Under the pieces are notes generated by a model, which was not told the DNA's origin, searched no databases, and saw only the letters and a list, made by a program, of their open reading frames with translations. 64,000 nucleotides of DNA from the NCBI GenBank assembly GCA_036245805.1, contig BTRK01000004.1, forward strand, positions 2,542,001 to 2,606,000, written 5' to 3'. The position numbers and the translations under genes are program-made. How positions within the stretch are numbered: the stretch's first letter is position 1; each line of letters starts with the position of its first letter. Of the stretch, positions 11,658 to 23,198 are shown one piece after another. Origin of the DNA: Pristionchus mayeri (Eukaryota > Nematoda > Chromadorea > Rhabditida > Neodiplogasteridae).

Positions 11658-12994
11658 ATGCATCGTTTTTTACTTGGCATCGAACTTCTCTTCGCGAGTT
11701 GTGGCGTGGTAATAAACATGCTGCTGTTTATAGCGACTCTGCGATCAAAGTATTGCATACATGTTGCATTTTCTATAATATACATTGTACCTAGATCGCT
11801 TCGTTCGAATAGCAACATGTTGATTGCATTTTGTGCAATGTTTGATACTATTCATTCGGTATGTGCTTGTTATAATTTCACAATAGTCGTTTGTTTCAGG
11901 CCGGTTCACTTCTCGAATTTCGCATGTTGGTAGGAATTGGAAAGTTAGATTCGTATATTTGTGACTCGATATTGGTGAGTGATAATGTTTACTTCTAATG
12001 AAATGGCCTGTCGATTCTACGTTTAAGTTTATTCCTGCGATATGCGTGTATGCCGGCTGTTTCTGTGTTCTTTCCATTGGAGTTGATCGTATTTTCTCTA
12101 TAACATTTCTTTCTGCATATAATCGACTGCCCAAACTATCCTACCTATCGGTATTTTGTGATGAATATAAAGCGATTTTATTTTTTGCGCAGATACACAT
12201 GCTTATTATTCTGACTTTCTCTTCCTACTCACCTTATCTTATGATCACACATTTCACAAACGAGTGAGTGCAAAACAATTGTTTTGAGCGTTTTCATTTG
12301 TGGAGGAATCACTGTTTCAAATATTACTGTTCATAATTATTTCATAAATTGAACACAAAAAATACGATCAGTTCAGACTGGTCGCTTGCTCCATTCCTTC
12401 TGCTTTCCAAGGCCAGGCTCAGATCAAATGGAGTAAGGCAATGATTACTGTGAATGTGCTGACGATTATACCCTATGCTCTCACTGCTCTCATAATCAGA
12501 TCCAGGAAAAGTAAGGAATGAAATGTACCCCTCAATCCATATGGTCCAGCCTCATCCTTCTCTCGACGACTATTCCGCTCATTGCTACTTGTGATGATAT
12601 TCGATGTGGGAAGTTGGCTCGCAGCTGTTTCATTCATCAAGCTTCTTTTCACTCGAAATTTCAAGTGAGTGGATGAAAAAGTGTAATATCATCATTTAAT
12701 TAGATGAAACTCGTTTCATTCTGCGTCCTATCGCCGGTTGCCTTGTTCATCTTGGCATAACGATAAAACCTGCGATATACAATGTCACAAGGTAACTGAA
12801 ATCCTTCAACAATACAAAATACCGCCGGACCATATCGTCAACAAATGAACGAAAATACAATGTTAGCCTTTATTGCATGTTCCAGCAAGGACTATCGAAG
12901 AGCACTGCTGCGTAGTGTCATCATCTTCTTCTTCTATCCGACAGACGTGACGCCAGCATCTACCTGCTTCCGCTCCGCTGCATTTCAAGCATAA
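11658..12994 (+). pseudogene. Srsx-like chemoreceptor, probable pseudogene (copy C)
   Basis: Exons: 11658-11749 (MHRFLLGIELLFASCG, TM1), 11795-11858 (TM2), 11900-11974, 12028-12150 (VLSIGVDRIFS, TM3), 12193-12263, 12377-12510 (TM5), 12550-12664 (FRSLLLVMIFDVG, TM6), 12704-12791 (TM7), 12886-12994 (SKDYRRALLRS tail, stop TAA 12992-12994). All exon lengths equal those of A or B except exon 7: 115 nt against 117 nt in both paralogs. The two missing bases lie near the 3' end (around 12650) and put the TM7 exon out of frame, giving an immediate TGA. Splice sites are otherwise canonical. This is the least damaged of the three. Expected product: a sensory-neuron GPCR. Confidence 0.72.
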
Positions 12995-13105
12995 ACATTG
13001 TTATCTTATTATCTTTCTTATCTTGGGCGCTTTAATTTTAGTGTACATTTTTCACAAGATAAATTAATACCATAGAAATTCTGTGAACAATTCAACAATA
13101 AATTA

Positions 13106-14347
13106 TTGGGGTGTCCGGAAAGTTCGTATAATTTTTTGTTTTTATTTTTTATTCAATGCTTTACAATTCTCAGTGACCAATGTATGCCCCCTTCTTTCTC
13201 ACTACCTCCCTCCAGCGATTGGGCAGGGTCTCGATTCCTCTCTTCCAGAATGCGGGTTTCTTCGAGACCGCCCAGTTCACGAAAGCCCTCACAACTTCAT
13301 CTCGATTCTTGAACTTCTTTCCTTTGCAGAAGTCAGAGAGAGAGCGGAAGCAGTGGTAGTCGCATGGGGAGAGATCCGGGGAATACGGTGGATGGGGAAT
13401 CCTCTCGATCTTCAGCTCGTCTATTTTCTTCTGGGTCATCTTCGCTCGATGTGGGCGAGCATTGTCCATCAGAAGAAGAATTTTGCCCTGGTTCAGGAGT
13501 CTGGGAGGGACTCTGATCGCGACATCTTCCAGTTGTTCAGAGAAGAGGTCGGCATTGATGCTGGTGCCAGGGGCGAGGATCTTCCAGTAGATGGGACCGA
13601 GCACTGAGAAGAAGAAGCAGAGGAGTTCCTTCTTTCCGTGCTCTTCCTTCTTCGGGGCGGGCGTGGGCTTCTCATCTGCATCCACCCATTGCAGTCTCCT
13701 CACAGGGTTATCGTACGTGATCCACTTCTCATCTGTAGCGATGATGGAATTGACCCATCGAAGATTGGATCTACGATGGAGTAATTCCCGACAGACTTGA
13801 ACACGATTTTTCAGCTGTTCCGGGGAGAGGTCATGGGGAATCACTTGTGCGAGTTTCGGCTTCTTCCCAGATCGATGGAGGATATCGGACACCGTTGATC
13901 TGGGAGTACCAGTATCCTTCTTCAACTCACGCACACTGGCCATGGGCTTGCGCTTCAGTGTGCGGAGAACGAGAGGCTGATCGAGGGAGGGAGGGCGTCC
14001 AGAGCGGGGTTGATCATCGAGACCAAACTCCCCTTTCTTGAAGCGGGAGAACCACTTATAGCAGAAGGGTATGGAGGGGGCGTCAGCTCCTTCCGACTGG
14101 GCCAGGGCAGAGTGGGCCTCCTTCACGGATCGGCCAAGACGGTAGTAATGAAGTAAAACTGCTCGGAGGTAGAGATGGGAGTCCATCACAAGAATCAATG
14201 TAGCAACTAGGAGACTGATTAAATCCTCTCACTACTCAACGTCAGAATGATGCAATACATTGTTGACAAACAGATTGCGCAATCACTGCATTTAATCGCG
14301 AACTGACTTTTTTCCGAAGCATTATACGAACTTTCCGGACACCCCAA
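13106..14347. mobile_element. Complete mariner transposon (copy 1)
   Basis: 1242 bp, flanked by TA (13104-13105 and 14348-14349). Perfect terminal inverted repeats of about 27 bp begin TTGGGGTGTCCGGAAAGTTC at both ends. It contains one uninterrupted transposase on the - strand. Size, TA target and the transposase signature all agree with a mariner element that may still be mobile. Confidence 0.95.
13170..14198 (-). CDS. Mariner transposase, intact
   Basis: 342 codons, the usual mariner length (about 340-350). It cuts and pastes its own element at TA sites. The N-terminal third is a helix-turn-helix DNA-binding region containing SGRPPSL and ending in TPRSTVSDILHR. The catalytic triad is complete: first Asp in IIATDEKWITYDN, second in LLMDNARPHRAK, third in PYSPDLSPCDYH, with 34 residues between the second and third Asp (DD34D, the mariner hallmark). 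The linker and FRSLSDFCKGKKF fit the family. A second in-frame Met twelve bases downstream (MDSHLYLR) could be the real start. No stop, frameshift or missing catalytic residue is seen. Confidence 0.95.
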   Translation of the reverse strand: MILVMDSHLYLRAVLLHYYRLGRSVKEAHSALAQSEGADAPSIPFCYKWFSRFKKGEFGLDDQPRSGRPPSLDQPLVLRTLKRKPMASVRELKKDTGTPRSTVSDILHRSGKKPKLAQVIPHDLSPEQLKNRVQVCRELLHRRSNLRWVNSIIATDEKWITYDNPVRRLQWVDADEKPTPAPKKEEHGKKELLCFFFSVLGPIYWKILAPGTSINADLFSEQLEDVAIRVPPRLLNQGKILLLMDNARPHRAKMTQKKIDELKIERIPHPPYSPDLSPCDYHCFRSLSDFCKGKKFKNRDEVVRAFVNWAVSKKPAFWKRGIETLPNRWREVVRKKGAYIGH

Positions 14348-14571
14348 TACAATCGAATGTGATTTTCTAGGTTTTCTTAAATGTGGTTTTTTTTCTAAAT
14401 GTTTCGAGCTAATGAATGTTAGTCATTTGGCTGATTGTGGCATTGGGTGCGTTCGACTGTGAACTCGATTCGCGGAGCACGAAGCGCATGAGGAGGATCG
14501 CCTGCGGATCCATTATATCATTAATATTGTCAATAATCACCGTAGTAACGACAAAATGCTCTTATGCCCGC

Positions 14572-16290
14572 TCCAAATTATTACGATTACGTACATTTAG
14601 ATCAAATATTGCCTACGGGACCGTGGGACTCACAGTGAACACAGGCGTAGGCAATAAGAGAAATCCGATGAAGAAGGACAGCTGATGGAGATCGACTCCC
14701 GTCAAACCAGAGTAAATGATGACTCCCAATGATGGCAACATGAGCACAAGCGGTACGAAGCCCTAAGATACAATTATTTGCATTTTTTTTCAAAATAAGG
14801 AAACAATTATTGAGTTAAACAAAATCGGGTGCAAAATCTGACCTGGGCGATTTGTGTGCGCCAAAAAAGCCGCTTCATTTGGGTCGTTTTAGAGCTGATT
14901 GAAGCACCAAGAGCGGCAAGTTGGTGATGAATCTTAGAATGAGATGGTTTGCAATTTGTAATGCATATTTTTCGAAATTATTTATTACTTTGAAAGTGCA
15001 AATGAAAAAGATAGCGTAGCTTATTGTGTATGTGGGAATAAGGAGAGAGATGACTGCATCGTAAGCGCTGTAGACTCTCTGCAATTTTAATTTACGATCA
15101 TCATCTATTCTTACGCATATAGAATTTTTCTTCAGCGAAAGCAATCGAAAGGGCAATAACTATTTCTTTGGCAAGCTGATATGTGTACGCTCTAGAGTTC
15201 GTAATTCGGGCCTTCGTCTCTTCAATTTTACACGATCTCTCGACCGGTCGATCGACGAGAGAGTGCAAAGAATGGAGAGACCGTGATATCGATTCTCGAA
15301 CTCTAGTACGCTCACCTCGTCCATAATAGGACAGCCGAAGACGAGAAATTCGCTACTATTAGTACCGTGCAGCTTCTGCACACTTGCCACCATCTTCGCT
15401 TCAACAGAGTCGGATGGAAGCGTGTGTGGCAGAAATGTAAACTGTGAAAGTTCTCAGATGTCGAGAAACTATATTTCGTGTTTACCCATCCAATTACGCA
15501 GAATGTTATGGGTAGTACGTACGCGATGGCGAGTCTCATACTCGAACTTTTGGGAGGATTCCTGAAGATCTTAGTTAACAACAGGCAGCAATAACATCAA
15601 TATTGGAGCTCCATCCTGGTAACATCGGAAATTGGTTGATAAAAAGTGCTCGAACACATTTCCAGCCCTAGGAAAATCGATAAATTTAAGATGGACATGT
15701 AATAGAAAAAAAGGAACTTGAGCAAGGAGATCCACTGCAGGATTGCAGGCGCGGGCAGCATCTGGAGGAAATATTTGACGAAACGAACCATATGAATCCA
15801 GAGATTTAAATTTACCTGTCACATGCTCATCATTTGAGTCATAAACATGAGAAATATGGCATCGGCGAGCCATCGAGGGATGGATTGGAGAAGGGGACCA
15901 TACAAGACACACATTGCAAAGCTGTCGCTAATGGTCACTATCTGGAACTCATTGTATGTTATCAGGATACTATACTGCAAGGGCGTAGCTTACGTCGACT
16001 GTAATGGTAACGAGAAGCGACGCAAAGATGGAGTTAATGGCCGAAACGATGCATGAGACGTAGTACAAGAGCGCTGCCGAGCCCACTAGGAACGCGAGAG
16101 GTAGAAAAGAAGCACGGCATTTGCAGCAATGCCGACCGCTCCTGCCACTTACGATTTATCAATGATTCCGCAGCGAACGCCGACAGAGACCCAGAGACTT
16201 CGCATTTCGATTCAACCGGTTTCCAAAGATCTTCGGCAAATGCGGGAAGCATTGATATACGGTGAGCGGTGAAAGCGGTATACAAACTGT
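14572..16290 (-). pseudogene. Srd/Str-superfamily chemoreceptor, probable pseudogene
   Basis: Read on the - strand from about 16260: a TM1-like run GIAANAVLLFYLSR, then LLYYVSCIVSAINSIFASLL (to 15994), MCVLYGPLLQSIPRWLADAI, a TM3 block, RLAIAYVLPITFCVIGW, an extracellular loop (ending VFGCPIMDE), TM5 (AVISLLIPTYTISYAIFF), the third loop KTTQMKRLFWRTQIAQ and TM6 GFVPLVLMLPSLGVIIYSG. Most junctions have GT..AG introns. Three problems: the TM1 run and the following block are in different frames within one exon (near 16098), a TGA precedes the splice after the MTQMM block (near 15836), and TAG at 14613-14615 stands where a C-terminal Tyr would be expected. The exact family (Srd, Str or Sri) is uncertain. 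Confidence 0.6.
15195..15303. mobile_element. Hairpin element, family 2 (intronic copy)
   Basis: TA-flanked (15193-15194, 15304-15305). Ends GAGTTCGTAATTCGGG and ATTCTCGAACTC. Core TCTCTCGACCGGTCG...CGAGAGAG. It sits in an intron of the 14572-16290 receptor. Confidence 0.65.
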
Positions 16291-17407
16291 CACTCCTCTT
16301 ATGCTTCTTTATGCCGCATTTCTCAATGCTGCTAGATTGGAAGAGCGGAATGATCATAATGGCTCATTTTTTGTGAATCTGTTTCATGATGTTCACAATA
16401 CGGAAAACAAATCGTTCACCGTCATATGGATTCAATATGCATTAATAGGAAAATTTGATGAGGCGTTGCTTCTTTCAAAAATTTGAGAGAGCCAGAGAAA
16501 AAATGGCTCGTATTGTACGATGGAATCTGATAGACAGAGAGATCCATTATATAGTGCAGGCGGCCTTTTGTTCGACTCGTGCGTTCGAGAGACTTCATTT
16601 TTTTTGAGAAAATCAGCCTGAGGTGTAGCGGAAGCTGCCGATGTGCGACATGCTGCATGGTGCTTCAAAAAGAAGCAAAATATTACGCTGGGGGGGGGGG
16701 CGTTCATTTGGTCATTTTCTCTAAATAAAAATAAAAAAAAACAATAATTCTTGGAAAAAGTTTGACTGCAACTTTCTGCCAAGCAATCATATGTCATATG
16801 TTATGTTATATGTTCCAATATTTTTATAAAAATTAATTTTTAAGAGTAATTTGCATATCCCATAACAATATTGAATAAATGATTGGTTGAACATGCTTAT
16901 AGAATAGAATAGATAGAATAGAATAGATTTATACATGCCTTCTTTTTTGCATGTTGGTTTGTTACAATGAAATAAGTAGGAAAGGTGGGGGGAGGATAAT
17001 CTTGTAAATATCTTCATTTCTTTCCATCATGGAATGATTTGATGAATTCTGTGGATGACGAATTAAATTTCGACGTCTGTAAAACATACATTAGTGATTT
17101 TGTTATTCGAATAGCAAAGCTATTCTCGCGTAATTTTGTTTTTGGCATATCTACAAAAATCTTGTGACCGGCACCACGAGTTCGAGTTTTCACAAAAGTA
17201 AAGAATTTATCCCGTGACAATGCAAGCTTACCATTACCAAATATCATTTGGTATGCTAATTTTGCATCATTTACACGCCTTCTATGCTCCAACGAATGCA
17301 AATTTAGTGCTTTGTTTCTTTCGGTATGGTTCGGCCTATCATTATAAGAACACTACTCGGGTACATTACTGGCATCCACATTATTCAAAAGTTTGTTGCA
17401 AACCCAG
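16291..17407. other. Stretch without a recognised gene
   Basis: Between the decayed receptor and the elongase. It holds a poly-G tract near 16691 and a short AATAGAATAGAT-type simple repeat near 16898-16926. The first elongase exon(s) must lie here if the gene is complete, but I could not identify them. Confidence 0.4.
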
Positions 17408-18785
17408 CACTTCTCTAATAAAAACGTTTAGAGCAATGAAGAAGAGAAGGCAATTTGAGCTGAAATGGCCTCTGATTGTCTGGAATCTTTCACTCGCCGT
17501 ATTTTCACTAGTCGGAGCACTGAGAACGTTCGAGGAGCTGCAGTGAGACATCTTTGATCTTTGAACACTATTCTGACTAATTTCTAGCTTCGTTCTTCGA
17601 TATCGCTCACTGCTCGATTCCGTATCTTACTCTTCCGAGACGTACCAACCGGCTTCCTTCTGGGCAATCTGCTTTCTGGCTTCCAAGGTGGGCCGTTTCA
17701 GTGTCATAACAGAAATCCGAAGTGAGAGCCAACTCGGCCCATGAAATTCAAAGATATAAATTCATGCCCACTAGCACCCGAAATACATTGCTGTCCTACA
17801 ATAAATTGCAGCTGTAAATGCATTCAACGTGTATTGGATTGTGTTTAAGCTCCGGAAACTTAACAGGCAGTATTACGCAATAGTTATAAATCGAGTAGTA
17901 CCTTTATTTTGATAGCACACTGTATCGCTTGCTCTTACGATATACTTCTAGATCGTGCAACTGGGCGATACGATATTCATCGTCCTGAGAAAGAAGCCGC
18001 TGACCTTCCTCCACTGGTACCACCACTCGGTCGTCCTCGTTTACGTATGCCACGGGGGTAAGTTGTCCCGGTGGTTTATGGTTACAGAACTGATTGTGCA
18101 TCTTACATCCTTCACATTCTCATAGCTCAATTATTTCCAAATTACCAAAAAAATATTTACCACATTTCTCATAATTGATTACTGGATTTAGCGCAGAACG
18201 AGTTACATAATTACCTTAAAATGCAAAAATATGCAGTCAAAGAGGCCGCCGCTGCCGGTCGCTGGTTCGTCTTCATGAACTTTGCTGTGCACACGCTCAT
18301 GTACTCTTATTTCGCGCTCAGCGCCGGTGAGTTGCCATGAGAAATACAATTCCTCTTGAAGCGGTGTCCTAACAACCATTCCAAAGATCATATTTCAATG
18401 ACATTTGTTTATTTGCATACCTATCATTTTTCATAATTGTTTTGTGCAACCGGCATTCGCGTGCCGCGTGCCTTCAACGTGGTTATCACCAGTCTGCAGA
18501 TAGCCCAGATGCTCATCGGAGTAATCATCTCCATCACTGTTTTCTGCTGCAAGATGCAGGGAAGAGTAAGTTGTGGCTTTGTTTTACACAAAGTTCGAAT
18601 TTTACTTGACTGTATTTACGAAACTTTTTCGAGTGTCTTATCATGTTTCTGAGCAGGCCATGCAGCACTCAAATGGAAATCTCGCCTTCTGCTTCTCAAT
18701 CTACGCATCGTTCGTGTTTCTCTACTCGAACTTTTTCAAGAAATCATATCTCAAGAAGATCGATAAGAAGAATAAAGACAGATAA
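17408..18785 (+). CDS. ELO-type very-long-chain fatty acid elongase (5' end unresolved)
   Basis: Condensing enzyme of fatty acid elongation, an ER membrane protein adding malonyl-CoA-derived C2 units. Exons: 17408-17542 (MKKRRQFELKWP, then TM WNLSLAVFSLVGALR), 17588-17687 (ETYQPASFWAICF), 17952-18057 (QLGDTIFIVLRKKP, then the histidine box HWYHH), 18237-18326 (GRWFVFMNFAVHTLMYSYF), 18447-18565 (RVPRAFNVVITSLQIAQM), 18657-18785 (ending KKIDKKNKDR, a lysine-rich tail typical of ER membrane proteins). Phases agree throughout. Two oddities: the N-terminal exon before 17408 is not identified, and the acceptor before 18447 reads TTTTGTG, not an AG, so this copy may be mis-spliced or decaying. AATAAA is at 18829-18834. 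Closest impression is the C. elegans elo-5/elo-6 group. Confidence 0.8.
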
Positions 18786-19163
18786 AACTATAAAAATAAT
18801 GCGCAATACTAATTGTCGTAGAGAGCCTAATAAACCGAATACATCAAATTGTCGTGATTAAGTGAAATTTCATTGTGTGAATTATTTTTGCACGATACAT
18901 ATATTTCAATTTTCAACCGTTTAATTTTTGAGCATAACATTATGTTATGGGGAATACGATCGAATGTTGAAACTTTATTCCGGCAAAAATGGAAAACATT
19001 CAAGGTTCTTATAAATCTCGTTCAACCATTTTTTTGAATATTCATTTTTTTAAATGTGCGAGAATGTTCTCTCCATGAAGTGAGACTTTCCGGGGTTTCT
19101 CCTGAAAAGTGTATACTATCGCTTGGTGCACACATATTCGGTCGCCGCGTCAGTTCTGATGTA
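18786..19163. other. Intergenic stretch
   Basis: Apart from the elongase polyadenylation signal at its start, nothing is recognised before the TA target of mariner copy 2. Confidence 0.5.
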
Positions 19164-19226
19164 TTGGGGTGTCCGGAAAGTTCGTATTTTTTTTGTTTTT
19201 ATTTTTTATTCAATGCTTTACAATTC

Positions 19227-20233
19227 TCAGTGACCAATGTATGCCCCCTTCTTTCTCACTACCTCCCTCCAGCGATTGGGCAGGGTATCGATTCCTCTCT
19301 TCCAGAATGCGGGTTTCTTCGAGACCGCCCAGTTCACGAAAGCCCTCACAACTTCTTCTCGATTCTTGAACTTCTTTCCTTTGCAGAAGTCAGAGAGAGA
19401 GCGGAAGCAGTGGTAGTCGCATGGGGAGAGATCCGGGGGATACGGTGGATGGGGAATCCTCTCGATCTTCAGCTCGTCCATTTTCTTCTGGGTCATTTTC
19501 GCTCGATGTGGGCAAGCATTGTCCATCAGAAGAAGAATTTTGCCCTGGTTCAGGAGTCTGGGAGGGACTCTGATCGCGACATCTTCCAGTTGTTCAGAGA
19601 AGAGGTCGGCATTGATGCTGGTGACAGGGGCGAGGATCTCCCAGTAGGTGAGACCGAGCACTGAGAAGAAGAAGCAGAGGAGTTCCTTTTTTCCGTGCTC
19701 TTCCTTCTTCGGGACGGGCGTGGGCTTCTCATCTGCATCCACCCATTGCAGTCTCCTCACAGGGTTATCGTACGTGATCCACTTCTCATCTGTGGCGATG
19801 ATGGAATTGACCCATCGAAGATTGGATCTACGATGGAGTAATTCCCGACAGACGTGAACACGATTTTTCAGCTGTTCGGGGGAGAGGTCATGGGGAATCA
19901 CTTGTGGGAGTTTCGGCTTCTTCCCAGATCGATGGAGGATATCGGACACCGTTGATCTGGGAGTACCAGTATCCTTCTTCAACTAACGCACACTGGCCAT
20001 GGGCTTGCGCTTCAGTGTGCGGACAACGAGAGGCAGATCGAGGGAGGGAGGGCGTCCAGAGCGGGGTTGATCATCGAGACCAAGCTCCCCTTTCTTGAAG
20101 CGGGAGAACCACTTATAGCAGAAGGGTATGGAGGGGGCGTCAGCTCCTTCCGACTGGGCCAGGGCAGAGTGGGCCTCCTTCACGGATCGGCCAAGACGGT
20201 AGTAATGAAGTAAAACTGCTCGGAGGTAGAGAT
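19227..20233 (-). pseudogene. Mariner transposase, inactivated copy
   Basis: Nearly identical to the copy 1 transposase, with the DD34D triad still readable (TDEKW, MDNACPH, SPCDYH). A GAG codon of copy 1 is TAG here (19983-19985 on the + strand), splitting the frame into 19227-19982 and 19983-20183. The N-terminal codons are cut by the retrotransposon at 20233. Substitutions include Arg to Cys in DNARPH and Ser to Pro in PYSPD. Confidence 0.92.
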
Positions 20234-20367
20234 ACTTATACTTATACTTATACTTTATTCACCAGCAGGATAGGGGAGGATAGGCCTTGAAGGCGACGAA
20301 GATGGAAGATCAGGTGGTATTTTGGGCTCGGGCGAGCATGTGGGTGGGGATTTTGTGGCAGTCCGTG

Positions 20368-23180
20368 TTACAATCGTACGTTGGAAGAGTGGGGGACACA
20401 AGTGGGATAGTTTTTAATGTGACGGCGGAAAAGGAGACGGGGCATGGTAACTATTTGGTTGGGGAAAGAATTCCAGAGCGTTAGTGAACGAGTGGCAAAA
20501 GAACTCAGGGAAGCTGGAAGCACGTACGGTAAAGCGATGCGCATGCTGTGAGAGGCACGGAGGCTACGAGAGATAGGAGCGATCGCATAGGCAGAAGAGG
20601 TGTCGAGGAGAACGAACTCGTGCAAAGAATCGTACAGGAAGTAAATATCGTTCAAAGAGCGGCGGTATTCTAGTGTGTCTAATTGAAAATACTTTAGCCT
20701 CTCAAGGTAAGGGAGGTAAGGTAATTTAAATCGACCAAGAATTCGTCTAGTGAATTCACGTTGTACAGATTCAACTTGATTAACCAGCCCAATAGCAGTG
20801 GGATTCCAAATTATGGTTGATGATTTAAGCAGAGGGCGAATGTAAATTTTGTATGCCTTAATCAGAATGTCGGGAGGGGATGAGGAAAATGACCGAAGCA
20901 AAAGGTTGCACATGGATCTGGATTTTCTAGAAATTTGATCAATATGATGACCAAAGTGCAGGTTTCTAGTGAAGAAGATACCAAGGTCCCGAACTTGATC
21001 TTTAGGGGAAATAATATTACCATTGAGGATGTATTTCGACCTTGTTTTAAGATGACCTAGATGGAGTACGGTACACTTAGGAGCGCTGATAGTCATATTC
21101 CATTGAATAGTCCACTTCTCTATATTTGTAATAGCATTTTGGAGATCGATACTGTGGTCAGGCACAGTTGCGTATATTTTAAGGTCGTCAGCGAATACAT
21201 TGTATTTAACCGAAGGAGGAATAGAGGACCGATAGCAGATCCTTGAGGGACCCCTGAAATAATGGGAGATGGAGAGGAAAGATAATCACCGATAAAAACA
21301 CGTTGAGATCTTCCTAGGAGATATGATTCAAACCATTTTACAACATGTTTAGAAATACCTAGAGAGGAAAGCTTATGTAATAGAAATTTTAGATCAATTG
21401 AATCGAATGCTTTTTGGTAATCAAAAAATATAATATCTACTGATTTCTTTAGACTCAATGAATGGGCATAAAACGAGAGAGTTTCGCAAAGGGAAGATGT
21501 AGTGCTTCTAAGTTTACGGAACCCTGCTTGTCGAGTATCCAGTAAGGAATGCTTAACTAGATAGGTAGTTATTTCATTAATAAGAATTTTTTCAAAAATT
21601 TTAGAAGCAGTTACTGTAAGAGAAATTGGGCGATGATTTGAGATATCTGCATTACCGGCCTTTTTAGGAATGGGTTTGACATGAGCAATTTTCCATTGCG
21701 AGGGAGCAATACCGGAGGATAGGGAGATATTAAAAATTAAGCATAGGGGAGTAGCAATTGAAAACTTACATTTGGAATATACCAAATTGGGAATATTGTC
21801 GGGAGAACCATTAATTTTTGGGACAATTTGACTAATAGCAATAAGAATGTCGCCAAGCGGAATGAAAGGGAGATCAAATGAAGATTTCGGGAGAGTGAGA
21901 CTAGGAGGTGGTGTATCCTTAGGTGGAGTTTGCACCCTAGAAAAGAATTTAGAAAATGAATTTGCCTTTTCCATATCAGTTAACAGGACGCTACCATTAC
22001 TGTCAATAATTCCAGGAAGGGAAGATGTATTTACTTTAAAACGGGACTTACAGAACTGGAAGAAAAGGTTAGCATTTTTTGAATTGACAGCATTGTGTTC
22101 GCGCTTTAATTCGAATTTTTTAAGGGCTTTATCAAATCTAACTCTAAGCGAGTGTGTAGCATCGCTGTTGGGCACACCTTCGTGTAATTTAGTTAATCTG
22201 TCATGTAAATTAGCCAGATATTTTGGATAGCCAGTAGAAGATTTAGAATGTTTGAAGGGGACAAATGCGTCTAAAAGGGAGTTTAAGAATGCGCTGAAGT
22301 AACTATAAGCCTCGGTAGCTGTTTTGTTAGACAGAGCAATAGTCCAATTATGCATAGCAATATGGCTATTTATGATATCCCAATTGGCAAAATGGTAATT
22401 TCTGGAAGGTTTCGAAAGGGAACCCAAAGAAATCTCGAATGAAATGCATAAGCTGATGCTAACATGATCGGAAAGGGGAATGTCAGGCTTAGCATATTTT
22501 ATAATAGGATAATTGCAAAAAGCCAGGTCAAGTATATTTTTCCCTCTTGTAGGAAAATCAATGAATTGGGTAAAAGATTTTGTGGTTATAAGATCTAAAA
22601 AAGGGAGTAAAGAAGCAGTGGGCGATGAATAGGTGTACCAATCAATGGAAGGGTAGTTGAAATCACCAATTATTACAGAGGGATGGGAGCAGTCCGTAGC
22701 GAGATTCAGGTAATTTAAGAAAGGTACGTTAGAAGAAAGAGGGGAGTTTGGGGCACGATAAATATTTATGATTCTGAGAGACTTTTTTGTGGATGACGGG
22801 GTACTAGAGTAAATATCAATAGTAATGCACTCGTACCCAGGTATTGTTACGGAGGAAACTAGTATGGGAAGCAGATTAGAACGCACATAGATAAGCACAC
22901 CTCCACCTCTAGAGTCAAGACGATCAGCTCGGAAAATGAAGTAGTTTCTCAGGCCTCTCAGCAGTAAATCATCGCTATCCATGTCGCTAAGCCAAGTTTC
23001 AGCAAGCGCAAGAACATCAAGATTTCTTTGCAATAGTAAGAGGATTACAGTATTTATGACATTCCTAACGCTCCGGCAATTTGCAAAAAACAAGGATAGA
23101 TTTTGATGAGACTGGGGACTGTTAGATAGGAGACAATTTGAAAGGGGTTTAGAATAAGATGGATGGGAGCTAGGACTCAC
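20368..23180 (-). pseudogene. Retrotransposon ORF2: APE endonuclease plus reverse transcriptase
   Basis: The endonuclease is at the N-terminus: FANCRSV, LAETWL, RGGGVLIYV, NIYRAP, GDFNYPSIDW and a closing LSDHVSI. The reverse transcriptase follows: NHRPISLT, KIFEKI, QAGFRKLRST, IIFFDYQKAFDSID (fingers/palm), ISGVPQGSAIGPL. About 21165-21240 the frame breaks: after GPL the sequence jumps to the other frame, where PSVKYNVFADDLK supplies the FADD catalytic motif. The residues normally between these motifs are missing, so this is a small deletion with frameshift. The thumb and C-terminus follow (20368-21165). Confidence 0.9.
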
Positions 23181-23198
23181 GGCTCTGCCACATAATCC

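Noticed and set aside
13083..13607. 174-codon frame opposite mariner copy 1 (and 202 codons at 19056-19664)
   Set aside because: Antisense of the transposase; both persist only because the transposase is GC-rich there, and they begin in the terminal repeat or flank.
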